Below, one piece after another: positions 27,217 to 35,512 of a stretch of 64,000 bases of DNA. This DNA comes from Aeromonas jandaei. GTDB lineage: Bacteria; Pseudomonadota; Gammaproteobacteria; Enterobacterales; Aeromonadaceae. Location of the stretch: the NCBI RefSeq assembly GCF_037890695.1, contig NZ_CP149571.1, forward strand, positions 3,192,001 through 3,256,000, given 5' to 3'. The translations under genes were made by a program, and so were the position numbers. The notes under the pieces are model-generated. The model was not told where the DNA came from, ran no database searches, and was given only the letters and a program-made list of their open reading frames with translations. How positions within the stretch are numbered: position 1 is the stretch's first letter; each line of letters begins with the position of its first letter.

Positions 27217-28126
27217 TATTTCTAGCCGCAGATCACCGTGCTGCTCAGAAAATGGATTGGTGCCAATACACTTGGCAATGTCATCAGGCAGGTCTGCCAA
27301 CTGTGAAATAACAACAATACCTATATGACCGGCTTGAGGTTGGGATTGAGGTTGCGCTTCAGCTCGGCCAATTACCCCACCGTTGCAGTCGCTACCGACA
27401 GTTTGCCCAGCCTCCTCTCTGCATCATCTCTTCCGCTCTATCTTATTCCCCCACTGTTACTTATTGTCCTCTGGTGCTCCTGTTAGGCGATGCGTTATCT
27501 CTAATCCGCACCGACGGGGCTCAACATTGGCTACAGATACAGGCAGTCGCAGATCGGGGGCCTATCTCGCTCCCCCCCCCTGCAGGTTGCAACTTCTCCC
27601 CTTGAGGGAAAAACCGCTTCCCAAGCCACTATTGCACCAACCAATATCAATCCCGCTATCTCCTCCATAGTCAGAGGTTAAAAAATGGGCTACCTCTGCA
27701 TTTTTCCTCTCTCAGATCCGGCTACATCGCTAAAAGCAGGGCTATTTATGCAGATCCATGAACAGAAGATCGTGATAAAACCCTAACCATGGCGCTGGAT
27801 TGCATGCCGATACCGGCATTACTCTCTTTTAGAAGGGGATTATCTTCGCCAGAAGCGGTAAAACCAGATTCACAGCCATTTTTTGACGCTAAAAATGGCT
27901 GCTTAGCCCAACAAAAAATATAAAACCAATTAATGGCTCCATTCCCCCCCCCGAATCCAGATTCCATGCACTTAACTAAAGCACTGAAAATAAAGGGCTT
28001 TTAATATGACAACCCCATTAAAACAACCAGCACCTCAAACATAGAGGATAAAACAGCCAAAGGATTGCAAAAACAGAGCTTTCATTACCACGAAGAATAC
28101 AAAGCTCACTTTTATCAATTAAACCC
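27217..28126. other. Gene-poor stretch downstream of pfkA
   Basis: About 900 bases with no supported gene. Base use differs from the neighbours: C-rich tracts (a run of ten C after CTC near 27570, another near 27948) and A/T-rich parts. A perfect hairpin lies at 27874-27900. The short frames here (27383-27670 plus, 27746-27967 minus) lack ribosome sites and coding character. Confidence 0.6.
27874..27900. repeat. Perfect inverted repeat in the gene-poor stretch
   Basis: AGCCATTTTT and AAAAATGGCT (10-bp arms) surround a 7-nt loop. Neither side has the T tail of a terminator beyond its own stem; could be part of an unrecognised RNA. Confidence 0.45.
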
Positions 28127-28154
28127 TTGTTTTAAGCTCCTGTTATGGTATCTT
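28127..28154 (+). promoter_or_regulatory. Candidate sigma-70 promoter of the 27-codon ORF
   Basis: TTGTTT (28127-28132) and TATCTT (28149-28154) are spaced by 16 nt. Transcription would begin near 28161, giving a ~28-nt leader that ends with a good ribosome site. Confidence 0.5.
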
Positions 28155-28188
28155 GACCTCATCAACCAACAACCTGGGGAGAAAAAAG

Positions 28189-28272
28189 ATGAAAGAGTTT
28201 GTTGTTACCGCTGTTTTTACCGTGTTTTTCACCCTGGTTGCTGTCTCTCTGCCCTCGCTGTCACAGCTCTGA
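28189..28272 (+). CDS. Small hydrophobic protein (27 residues)
   Basis: The ORF starts MKEFVVTAVFTVFFTLVAVS and ends PSLSQL. GGGGAG stands 6 nt before the ATG. Two charged residues at the N-terminus are followed by about 16 uninterrupted hydrophobic or small residues, consistent with a single membrane segment. A candidate promoter lies upstream, a weak hairpin (28280-28310) right after the stop, and a strong terminator at 28447. It could be a regulatory small membrane protein, a type I toxin, or the coding part of a dual-function RNA. I do not recognise the sequence; chance cannot be excluded for so short an ORF. Confidence 0.5.
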   Translation: MKEFVVTAVFTVFFTLVAVSLPSLSQL

Positions 28273-28446
28273 GTCGGATAGAGAGGCATCAATCGGGAAC
28301 GAGCCTCTCTGGCATGACGCTTTAATCGCCACAAACTGGTGTTTTCAGCCATCAGCGCCGAAATGGTCAACATGGATATGATTTCAAGCTATTGTGGTTG
28401 CTTGTTTAATCACACTTCTGACTGAGCCAACGTCAGACCATCCTCG

Positions 28447-28468
28447 GGGGAGCCAAGCTCCCCTTTTT
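28447..28468 (+). terminator. Strong rho-independent terminator of the small unit
   Basis: GGGGAGC, loop CAA, GCTCCCC, then TTTTT. No large gene ends nearby on this strand, so it most likely terminates the RNA starting near 28161 (about 308 nt). Confidence 0.75.
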
Positions 28469-28576
28469 GCTACCTGCCGTCTGACAACACCTTTGCTCTC
28501 TCCTTATCCTTTCCTCCTCTTCTACCGCTTTGCTGTTTGTTCTGACCAATCCATTTTTCCAGTAACCAGCGGGCAC

Positions 28577-28605
28577 AAAAAAGCCCCCACCCGAAGGTGG
28601 AGGCT
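28577..28605 (-). terminator. Terminator of the dicarboxylate/amino-acid symporter gene
   Basis: On the minus strand AGCCTCCACC, loop TTCG, GGTGGGGGCT, then TTTTTT; one G-U pair. It lies 29 nt past the stop at 28634. Confidence 0.9.
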
Positions 28606-28633
28606 TGTGGCATAACCAGAAGGGTAATCCCGC

Positions 28634-29875
28634 TTATACCTTGTTCCAGCGCTGCGGGTCATACTCCGGGCTAAAGCGATCAACGATCACGGCGCAGGCT
28701 GCGTCGCCGGTGATATTGAGGGAAGTCCGGATCATGTCGAACAGACGATCCAGCGCGAACAGCAGCGGCAACCCTTCGATGGGGATCCCTGCCGCCAGCA
28801 GCACCGCCACCACCAGGAAGCTCGGGCCCGGCACACCGGCTTGGCCAATCGCGCCCAGGGTGGCCGTCACTATGATGGCGGCCCAGGCACCAACGCTCAG
28901 ATCAATGTTGTAAACCTGCGCAAAGAAGATGGCGACCAGCCCGTAATAGATGGCGTTGCCGCTCATATTAATGGTGGCCCCCAGCGGCAACACGAAAGAG
29001 GCCGTTGCATTGGTCACCTTCAGATCCTGCTCGCAGGTCTCCATATTGACCGGTAGGGTCGCCATGGAGGAGGCGGTAGAGAAGGCCACGATCTGCGGCT
29101 TCTTCATCGCCGAGATATAGGTCATCACCGGCGTGTTGGAGAAGAGCGCCACCAGCAGCGGATAGACCACAAAGCCGAAGATCAAAATCGCGGCAACATA
29201 GACCACGAACAGCTTGAGCACCAGCGTCAGCACATCGAAGCCATAGGTGCCGATGGCATCAGCCATCAGACCGAATACCCCGAGCGGCGCGATGATCATC
29301 ACCTTGTTGATCATCCAGACAAAGGCATCCACCAACGTATTGAGGCCATCGACCAGCGGCTTGGCCCGCTCGCGCGGCTGTTTGGCCAGCGCAATGCCGA
29401 GGAACATGCAGAACACCAGGATCTGCAGAATGTTCGCCTCGTTGAGGGACTGGAACACGTTGGTCGGGATCATGCCAAGCAGGGTTGCGACGGCATCCGG
29501 CAGCGCCCCTTTATCGGCATAATCACCGCCAAACATGGAGGAGACAGAGCCAAAATCGACACCGACACCCGGCTTGAAGATCTGTCCCATCACCAGTGCC
29601 AGCAACACGGCCAGTGCCGAAGTGACAAGGAAGAAGGCCAGCGTGGCCACCCCTATCTTGCCCGCTGCCGGGCTTGCCCCCAGATTGGCGGCACCGGAGA
29701 GGATGGCAACCGCCACCAGCGGGATCACCAGCATCTTGATCAACTGGATAAAGAGAGTACCGAGTGGGGCAAAGATGGTGGCCTGCTCACCCATGAGCAC
29801 CCCGACCACAGCCCCCAGTACCATGGCCACCACAACCTGGAAGCCAATATTTTTTATGAGTCCTTTAGTCAACAC
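28634..29875 (-). CDS. Dicarboxylate/amino acid:cation symporter (DAACS family, GltP-like)
   Basis: A 413-residue inner-membrane transporter with eight to ten hydrophobic segments and two re-entrant loops. Family motifs are present: AFSTASSMATLPVNMETCE (serine-rich HP1 loop), [17 protein letters not shown] (TM7, NMDGT-like motif as NMSGN) and GVPGPSFLVVAVLLAAG (HP2). Substrate could be glutamate, aspartate, C4-dicarboxylates or serine; the NMSGN variant of the usual NMDG motif argues against assuming glutamate. Single gene with its own terminator and a hairpin in the 5' leader. Confidence 0.88.
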   Translation of the reverse strand: MLTKGLIKNIGFQVVVAMVLGAVVGVLMGEQATIFAPLGTLFIQLIKMLVIPLVAVAILSGAANLGASPAAGKIGVATLAFFLVTSALAVLLALVMGQIFKPGVGVDFGSVSSMFGGDYADKGALPDAVATLLGMIPTNVFQSLNEANILQILVFCMFLGIALAKQPRERAKPLVDGLNTLVDAFVWMINKVMIIAPLGVFGLMADAIGTYGFDVLTLVLKLFVVYVAAILIFGFVVYPLLVALFSNTPVMTYISAMKKPQIVAFSTASSMATLPVNMETCEQDLKVTNATASFVLPLGATINMSGNAIYYGLVAIFFAQVYNIDLSVGAWAAIIVTATLGAIGQAGVPGPSFLVVAVLLAAGIPIEGLPLLFALDRLFDMIRTSLNITGDAACAVIVDRFSPEYDPQRWNKV

Positions 29876-29928
29876 AGTACTTTCCTTTATGTAGCTACAT
29901 TCGCACTTTCCCAGTGCAATAAACCAGA

Positions 29929-29958
29929 CAGGGGAATGAGCTCCTGCACATTCCCCTG
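29929..29958 (-). repeat. Perfect hairpin in the leader of the DAACS symporter gene
   Basis: CAGGGGAATG and CATTCCCCTG form a 10-bp stem with a 10-nt loop, about 55 nt upstream of the minus-strand start at 29875. It could stabilise or attenuate the mRNA or be an operator. Confidence 0.5.
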
Positions 29959-30144
29959 CTGCGGCGTGTTATCGCATATTTCATTGCTGTTTGAAATCGA
30001 CAAATCGTTAACAGAAGCTATTAATAATTTTCTAAAAAGCGCATTTCCCACCCTTTGGTTGCGTTTTTTTGCAGTCAGCCCAATGACAACTGGCAAAATA
30101 TTGTGCTAGCTTGGCTGCACAACCGAATATACAAGGATGTAAAG

Positions 30145-30429
30145 ATGCTGAAAGTTAACGAATATTTTGACGGAAATGTAAAATCCATCGGTTTTGAGCA
30201 AAAAGGCGAGAAATCTACTGTCGGCGTCATGAACGTCGGTGAATACCTGTTCAATACCGCCGCCCCCGAGCGTATGACGGTGATCAAGGGCGCCCTGACC
30301 ATCCAGCTGGCGGATGAAGATGAGTGGCACACCTACAGCCAGGGTGAATCCTTCCTGGTTGCGGGCCACTCCTCCTTCAAACTGGAAGTGACTACCCCCA
30401 CCGCCTACCTGTGTGAATTTCTCGACTGA
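30145..30429 (+). CDS. ppnP: Pyrimidine/purine nucleoside phosphorylase PpnP (YaiE)
   Basis: A 94-residue cupin-like enzyme, exactly the length of E. coli PpnP, which phosphorolyses a broad set of nucleosides. It shares the N-terminal NEYFDGNVKSIGFE, MTVIKGALTIQL and the end TAYLCEFLD. AAGGATG precedes the ATG at 30145; the frame upstream (to 30055) is not family-like. It stands alone, followed by a hairpin terminator. Confidence 0.93.
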   Translation: MLKVNEYFDGNVKSIGFEQKGEKSTVGVMNVGEYLFNTAAPERMTVIKGALTIQLADEDEWHTYSQGESFLVAGHSSFKLEVTTPTAYLCEFLD

Positions 30430-30436
30430 TCAGCCC

Positions 30437-30462
30437 GGCTGAAGGGGCTCATCCCTTCAGCC
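30437..30462 (+). terminator. Hairpin after ppnP
   Basis: A perfect 10-bp stem GGCTGAAGGG/CCCTTCAGCC with a 6-nt loop lies right after the stop; the tail is CT-rich (CTCTCTCCCCTCC) rather than T-only. Confidence 0.6.
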
Positions 30463-30580
30463 CTCTCTCCCCTCCTGCTCTTCATATCTATACCCATGTC
30501 ACAGCGCGGCACATCCCCGCTTTTCATCCATGGCAAAAATCCTAGAATAAACAGACATAAACCATCATCGGAGTGGTGTC

Positions 30581-31966
30581 ATGATCAGTGTGTTTGACCT
30601 TTTCTCTATCGGTATCGGCCCCTCCTCTTCCCATACAGTCGGTCCCATGCGCGCCTCTTATGCTTTTGTGCAGCAGCTCAAGCTCCATGGTCATCTGTCT
30701 CATACTGCGCGGGTCGAAGTGGAGTGTTACGGCTCGCTGGGCCAAACCGGCAAGGGACACGGTACCGGCAAGGCGATCATTCTGGGGCTGTCGGGCTTTG
30801 AACCGGAATCGGTCGATATCGATGCCATCCCCGCCATTCTGGCGCGAGTGGAAAAGGAGCAGAGCCTGCAACTGGCAGGCGAGCAACCAAGCCATTTTCC
30901 CCGCACCGGTGCCATCATCTTCAACCGCCGCAAAACCCTGCCGGCCCACACCAACGGCATGACTCTGCGCGCCTTTGGCGAAGATGAGAACCTGCGCTTC
31001 AGCCAGACCTACTACTCGATTGGCGGCGGCTTCATCATTGAAGAGAGCCACTTCGCTACCGCCAAGGAGGAGGCCGCCAGAACGGATAGCGAGCATCCCA
31101 TCCCCTACCCCTTCGAGAGCGGCGCCCAGCTGCTGGCCCACTGTCAGGAGAGCGGTCTCTCCATCTCCGGCATCATTCTGGCCAACGAGCGGGTCTTTCG
31201 CAGCGACGAACAGATAAAGAGCGGCCTTCGCAAGATCTGGCAGGCGATGCAGGGTTGCGTCGAGCGGGGTTGCAAGAGTGAAGGGGTACTGCCGGGTGGG
31301 CTCAAGGTACGGCGCCGTGCTCCGGGGCTGTTTCGCCAGCTCAGCTGCGAGACCAACTTCAACAAGGATCCACTGATGGTGATGGAGTGGGTCGATCTGT
31401 TTGCGCTGGCCGTCAACGAAGAGAATGCGGCAGGCGGCCGGGTGGTCACAGCCCCCACCAACGGCGCCTCCGGCATCATTCCGGCGGTGCTTCACTACTA
31501 TGATCGCTTCGTCCACAAGGTCGATGACGACGAGCTGGTGCGCTTTTTCCTCACTGCGGCAGCGATCGGCATCTTATATAAGAAGAACGCCTCCCTCTCG
31601 GGAGCGGAAGTGGGCTGTCAGGGTGAAGTGGGCGTGGCCTGCTCCATGGCGGCCGGCGCGCTGACCGAACTCTTGGGTGGCAGTCCGGCCATGGTGGAGA
31701 ACGCCGCCGAGATCGGCATGGAGCACAACCTCGGGCTCACCTGCGATCCCATCGGCGGGCTGGTACAGGTGCCCTGCATCGAGCGCAACGCCATGGGCGC
31801 AGTGAAAGCGATCAATGCAGCCCGTCTTGCCCTGCGCGGCACTGGGGAGCACAAGGTGTCGCTGGACAAGGTGATCAAAACCATGTGGGAGACCGGCAAC
31901 GACATGAAGACAAAATACAAGGAGACGGCCCGGGGTGGCCTCGCCGTTAACATTACCGAATGTTAA
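30581..31966 (+). CDS. sdaA: L-serine ammonia-lyase (iron-sulfur dependent)
   Basis: A 461-residue single-chain serine dehydratase with the beta domain first ([29 protein letters not shown]) and the alpha catalytic domain after about residue 190 ([20 protein letters not shown]). The cysteines expected to bind the 4Fe-4S cluster occur in [23 protein letters not shown] and VPCIERN. It converts serine to pyruvate and ammonia. The sequence is distinct from the second copy just downstream, so the two are diverged paralogues. A terminator lies between them. The frame is intact, in contrast to the neighbour. Confidence 0.95.
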   Translation: MISVFDLFSIGIGPSSSHTVGPMRASYAFVQQLKLHGHLSHTARVEVECYGSLGQTGKGHGTGKAIILGLSGFEPESVDIDAIPAILARVEKEQSLQLAGEQPSHFPRTGAIIFNRRKTLPAHTNGMTLRAFGEDENLRFSQTYYSIGGGFIIEESHFATAKEEAARTDSEHPIPYPFESGAQLLAHCQESGLSISGIILANERVFRSDEQIKSGLRKIWQAMQGCVERGCKSEGVLPGGLKVRRRAPGLFRQLSCETNFNKDPLMVMEWVDLFALAVNEENAAGGRVVTAPTNGASGIIPAVLHYYDRFVHKVDDDELVRFFLTAAAIGILYKKNASLSGAEVGCQGEVGVACSMAAGALTELLGGSPAMVENAAEIGMEHNLGLTCDPIGGLVQVPCIERNAMGAVKAINAARLALRGTGEHKVSLDKVIKTMWETGNDMKTKYKETARGGLAVNITEC

Positions 31967-31997
31967 AAAACGGCAATTGACTCCATTTGGTTCCGAA

Positions 31998-32020
31998 ATG
32001 CCCGGCATCGCCGGGTATTT
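31998..32020 (+). terminator. Terminator after the first serine dehydratase gene
   Basis: ATGCCCGGC, loop ATC, GCCGGGTAT, then TTTTAT; 31 nt past the stop. Confidence 0.8.
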
Positions 32021-32241
32021 TTATGGGTAAACGCTTAACAAAATGGATAAGCACCAAAATAAATTTTATACTCGCGCCTCAAACTCAACAAAAATAGATC
32101 TATTTCAACTTTTTTTAGGTCGCGAGCCGTTACACTACGGTTATCTGGTTAAGTGACCTGCGCAAACCAGCGCGTTCCATGGATCTCCCAAATTTCTGTG
32201 AGTGGGCATGCCGCCCCCTTCTACCCTGAGGTAATAGTGAC

Positions 32242-33612
32242 ATGATCAGCGTTTTTGATATCTTCAAAATCGGTGTAGGCCCCTCTTCTTCCCACACTGT
32301 TGGCCCGATGAAAGCAGCCAAACAGTTTGTTGACGAACTGCGCGCAGGCGGCAAGATCCGCGATATCACCCGCATCAATGTCGATGTCTACGGCTCCCTC
32401 TCCTGAACCGGTAAAGGCCACCACACCGACACCGCCATCATCATGGGCCTGGCCGGCAACCTGCCGGAAAACGTCGATATCGATGCCATCCCTGAATTTA
32501 TCTCCCGCGTAGAACAGACCGAGCGCCTGCCGATCGGCCTGCACTGCCACACCGTCAGCTTCCCGCGCGATGCCATGGTATTCCACGACGAAGCCCTGCC
32601 GCTGCACGAAAACGGCATGAAGCTGACTGCGCTGATCGAAGATGAAGTGGTCTACAGCAAGACCTACTACTCCATCGGTGGCGGTTTCATCGTTGACGAA
32701 GAGAACTTCGGCAAGGCTGACAGCGGCGACATGTCCGTACGTTACCCGTTCAAGAGCGCCGCTGAACTGGTTGCCCACTGCAGCCAGACCGGTCTCTCCA
32801 TCTCTGCCCTGATGATGGAAAACGAGAAATGCTTCAACACTCCGGAAGAGATCTACAAGAAGTTCGGCAAGATCTGGAACACCATGCGTGAAGGTATCGA
32901 GCGCGGCTGCCGTACCGAAGGCGTTCTCTCCGGCCCGCTGCGCGTGCCCCGTCGTGCGGCTCCGCTCTACCGTCAGCTCAACACCAACGAGAATCTCTCG
33001 AGCGACCCGATGAACATCGTTGACTGGGTCAACATGTTCGCTCTGGCCGTGAGTGAAGAGAACGCTGCCGGTGGCCGCGTGGTCACCGCTCCGACCAACG
33101 GCGCTGCCGGCATCATCCCGGCCGTACTGGCCTACTACGACAAGTTCATCCAGCCGGTTGGCCGCGACGAGTACACCCGTTTCTATCTGGCTGCCGGTGC
33201 CGTCGGCATCCTCTACAAGATGAACGCCTCCATTTCCGGCGCCGAAGTGGGCTGTCAGGGTGAAGTGGGTGTCTCCTGCTCCATGGCCGCTGCCGGCCTG
33301 ACCGAGCTGATGGGCGGTAGCCCGGAGCACGTCTGCGAAGCCGCTGAAATCGGTATGGAGCACAACCTGGGTCTGACCTGTGACCCGGTTGCCGGCCAGG
33401 TTCAGGTGCCCTGCATCGAGCGTAACGCCATCGCAGCCATGAAGGCGGTCAACGCCTCCCGTATGGCCCTGCGTCGTACCTCCAAGCCGCGCGTCTCGCT
33501 GGACAAGGTGATCGACACCATGTACGTCACCGGCAAGGACATGGACTCCAAGTACCGTGAAACCTCCCGTGGCGGTCTGGCCATCAAGGTGATGCAGGTT
33601 GCCTGCGACTAA
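32242..33612 (+). pseudogene. sdaB: Second L-serine ammonia-lyase, interrupted by an in-frame TGA (codon 55)
   Basis: A full-length serine dehydratase frame (456 codons) in which codon 55 at 32404-32406 is TGA. The reading frame is the same before ([21 protein letters not shown]) and after (TGKGHHTDTAIIMGLAG) the stop, and all later motifs are complete, including [24 protein letters not shown] and VPCIERN. E. coli homologues have leucine at this site (SLSLTGKG) and the upstream paralogue has glutamine. No internal start with a ribosome site could rescue a functional protein, since the stop removes the N-terminal 54 residues. Codon use is strongly biased (CTG, CGT, GGT), as in highly expressed genes, so decay must be recent, or the stop is read through or is a sequence error. 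No classical SECIS-like hairpin follows. Confidence 0.7.
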
Positions 33613-33632
33613 GCAGCCACTGGCATGACGAC

Positions 33633-33659
33633 AAAAGGCGGGTTATCCCGCCTTTTTTC
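33633..33659 (+). terminator. Terminator after the second serine dehydratase gene
   Basis: AAAAGGCGGG, loop TTAT, CCCGCCTTTT, followed by TTCTTTTT, 21 nt past the stop. Confidence 0.9.
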
Positions 33660-33702
33660 TTTTTACCGGTTCCGGCACTTCATCACTGGAAGAGTGGATA
33701 AC

Positions 33703-33733
33703 AAAAAGGATGGCCTTGTGGGCCATCTTTTTT
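33703..33733. terminator. Terminator of fumA (probably bidirectional)
   Basis: AAAAAGGATGGCC facing GGCCATCTTTTTT with a 5-nt loop. It lies 46 nt past the minus-strand fumarase stop and has T tails in both directions. Confidence 0.8.
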
Positions 33734-33778
33734 ATCTGCGCTATCCAACCAATCACGGCACTATGACCGCACGCCGGA

Positions 33779-35305
33779 TCAGGAGGAGAGTTTGCCATCC
33801 AGTTCGGCAATCTTGGCAGACCAGTAGGCCGGGCCGGTTTCGTGGATATTGTTGCCTTCGGAATCGACCGCAACGGTCACCGGCATATCTTCCACTTCAA
33901 ACTCGTAGATCGCTTCCATGCCGAGATCGGCAAAGGCCACCACGCGGGCTTTCTTGATCGCCTTGGCCACCAGATAGGCGGCGCCACCAACGGCCATCAG
34001 ATAAACAGCCTTGTGCTGCTTGATGCTCTCGACGGTTTTCGGGCCGCGCTCGGATTTGCCGATCATGCCGATCAGGCCGGTTTCACCCAGCATCATATCG
34101 GTGAACTTGTCCATCCGGGTGGAGGTGGTGGGACCTGCCGGGCCGACCACTTCGTCGCGCACCGCATCGACCGGGCCAACGTAATAGATAAAGCGGTTGG
34201 TGAAATCGACCCCTTCCGGCAGCCCTTCGCCACGGGCCAGCATATCGGCGATACGCTTGTGGGCAGCATCGCGGCCGGTGAGGATCTTGCCGGAGAGCAG
34301 CACGGTATCACCGCTCTTCCAGCTGGCCAGCTCGGCCTTGGTGATGCCATCGACGTTGACACGACGCACGTTGCCACCCGCTTCACGGGTGATCTCCGGC
34401 CAGTCGCTCAGTTTCGGCGGAGTCAGCTCGGCGGGGCCTGAACCATCGAGTTCAAAGTGAACGTGACGGGTCGCGGCGCAGTTGGGGATCATCACTACCG
34501 GCTTGGAGGCAGCGTGAGTCGGCGCGGATTTCACCTTCACATCCAGCACGGTAGTGAGGCCGCCCAGACCCTGGGCACCGATCCCCAGCTTGTTGACCTT
34601 GTCGTAGAGCTCGACGCGCAGTTTCTCTTCAGTGGTTTGCGGGCCACGGGCCATCAACTCCTGAATGTCGATGTGCTCCATCAGCGCCTCTTTGGCCAGC
34701 ACGGCGGCCTTCTCGGCAGTACCGCCGATGCCGATGCCGAGCATGCCGGGCGGGCACCAGCCTGCGCCCATGGTCGGCACGGTTTTGAGCACCCACTCGA
34801 CGATATCATCGGAGGGATTGAGCATGACCATTTTGGATTTGTTCTCGGAACCACCGCCCTTGGCGGCGATGCTCACCTCGACCTTGTCACCCGGGATCAT
34901 GTCGATATGGACGACCGCAGGAGCGTTGTCTTTGGTGTTTTTGCGACTGCCGGCCGGGTCGGCCAGCACCGAGGCGCGCAGCGGGTTGTCCGGATTGGTG
35001 TAGGCACGGCGGGTACCTTCATCCACCATCTCCTGCACCGTCATGTCACTGTCCCACTGCACCTGCATGCCGATCTTCACAAAGCAGGTGACGATGCCGG
35101 TATCCTGACAGAGCGGACGGTGGCCTTCGGCAGACATGCGGGAGTTGATCAGGATCTGAGCCAGCGCATCCTTGGCTGCGGGGTTGGCTTCCCGATCATA
35201 AGCAGCTTTGGCGGCCTGGACAAAATCCAGCGGGTGGTAATAGGAGATGTACTGGAGGGCATCTGCGATGGAATCGATAAAATCCTGTTTTTTTATAATG
35301 CTCAT
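33779..35305 (-). CDS. fumA: Class I fumarate hydratase (4Fe-4S)
   Basis: A 508-residue iron-sulfur fumarase with fused alpha and beta domains: AEGHRPLCQDTGIVTCF (first cluster cysteine), MPNCAATRH-like MIPNCAATRHVHFE, GKILTGRDAAHKRI and GPTTSTRMDKF. It interconverts fumarate and malate in the TCA cycle or the reductive branch. It is shorter than E. coli FumA (548), as in many other gammaproteobacteria. ATG at 35305 has AGGATG-type site upstream; earlier in-frame ATG at 35386 has no support. Its strand is opposite to its neighbours. Confidence 0.93.
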   Translation of the reverse strand: MSIIKKQDFIDSIADALQYISYYHPLDFVQAAKAAYDREANPAAKDALAQILINSRMSAEGHRPLCQDTGIVTCFVKIGMQVQWDSDMTVQEMVDEGTRRAYTNPDNPLRASVLADPAGSRKNTKDNAPAVVHIDMIPGDKVEVSIAAKGGGSENKSKMVMLNPSDDIVEWVLKTVPTMGAGWCPPGMLGIGIGGTAEKAAVLAKEALMEHIDIQELMARGPQTTEEKLRVELYDKVNKLGIGAQGLGGLTTVLDVKVKSAPTHAASKPVVMIPNCAATRHVHFELDGSGPAELTPPKLSDWPEITREAGGNVRRVNVDGITKAELASWKSGDTVLLSGKILTGRDAAHKRIADMLARGEGLPEGVDFTNRFIYYVGPVDAVRDEVVGPAGPTTSTRMDKFTDMMLGETGLIGMIGKSERGPKTVESIKQHKAVYLMAVGGAAYLVAKAIKKARVVAFADLGMEAIYEFEVEDMPVTVAVDSEGNNIHETGPAYWSAKIAELDGKLSS

Positions 35306-35512
35306 ATCATCCTCACTGGTCCTTGCGTCGCACGGGTGCGATGGACAAGGGCTTCCATATGATGGCTGTACAGAGGCGCAAACCAAACACTATCGGTCAG
35401 CAAAAAACCTGAAGCACAGCAGTTTTTTCTTTAGTCACCGACACCTATGATACGCTTGCCCACCAGCACCGACTAGGGTTCGGGAATCAAACTGTTGCCT
35501 GTGTAACATAAA

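Larger units (their letters stand above)
28273..28633. other. Trailer of the small transcription unit and convergent terminators
   Basis: 361 bases without a standard gene. After the hairpin at 28280-28310 there is a 20-codon frame at 28364-28426 (starting MVNMDMIS, containing CGC) without a clear ribosome site, then the plus-strand terminator at 28447 and the minus-strand terminator at 28577. Confidence 0.5.

Noticed and set aside
27746..27967. 73-codon minus-strand frame downstream of pfkA
   Set aside because: No ribosome site or family features; includes part of an inverted repeat.
28364..28426. 20-codon frame after the 27-residue ORF
   Set aside because: Contains a Cys-Gly-Cys but lacks a convincing ribosome site; mentioned only as part of the trailer.
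32404..32460. Selenocysteine insertion element after the in-frame TGA
   Set aside because: Only a weak 4-bp stem (CGGT/ACCG) is visible and no loop with the bacterial SECIS features; left as a minor alternative, not a feature.
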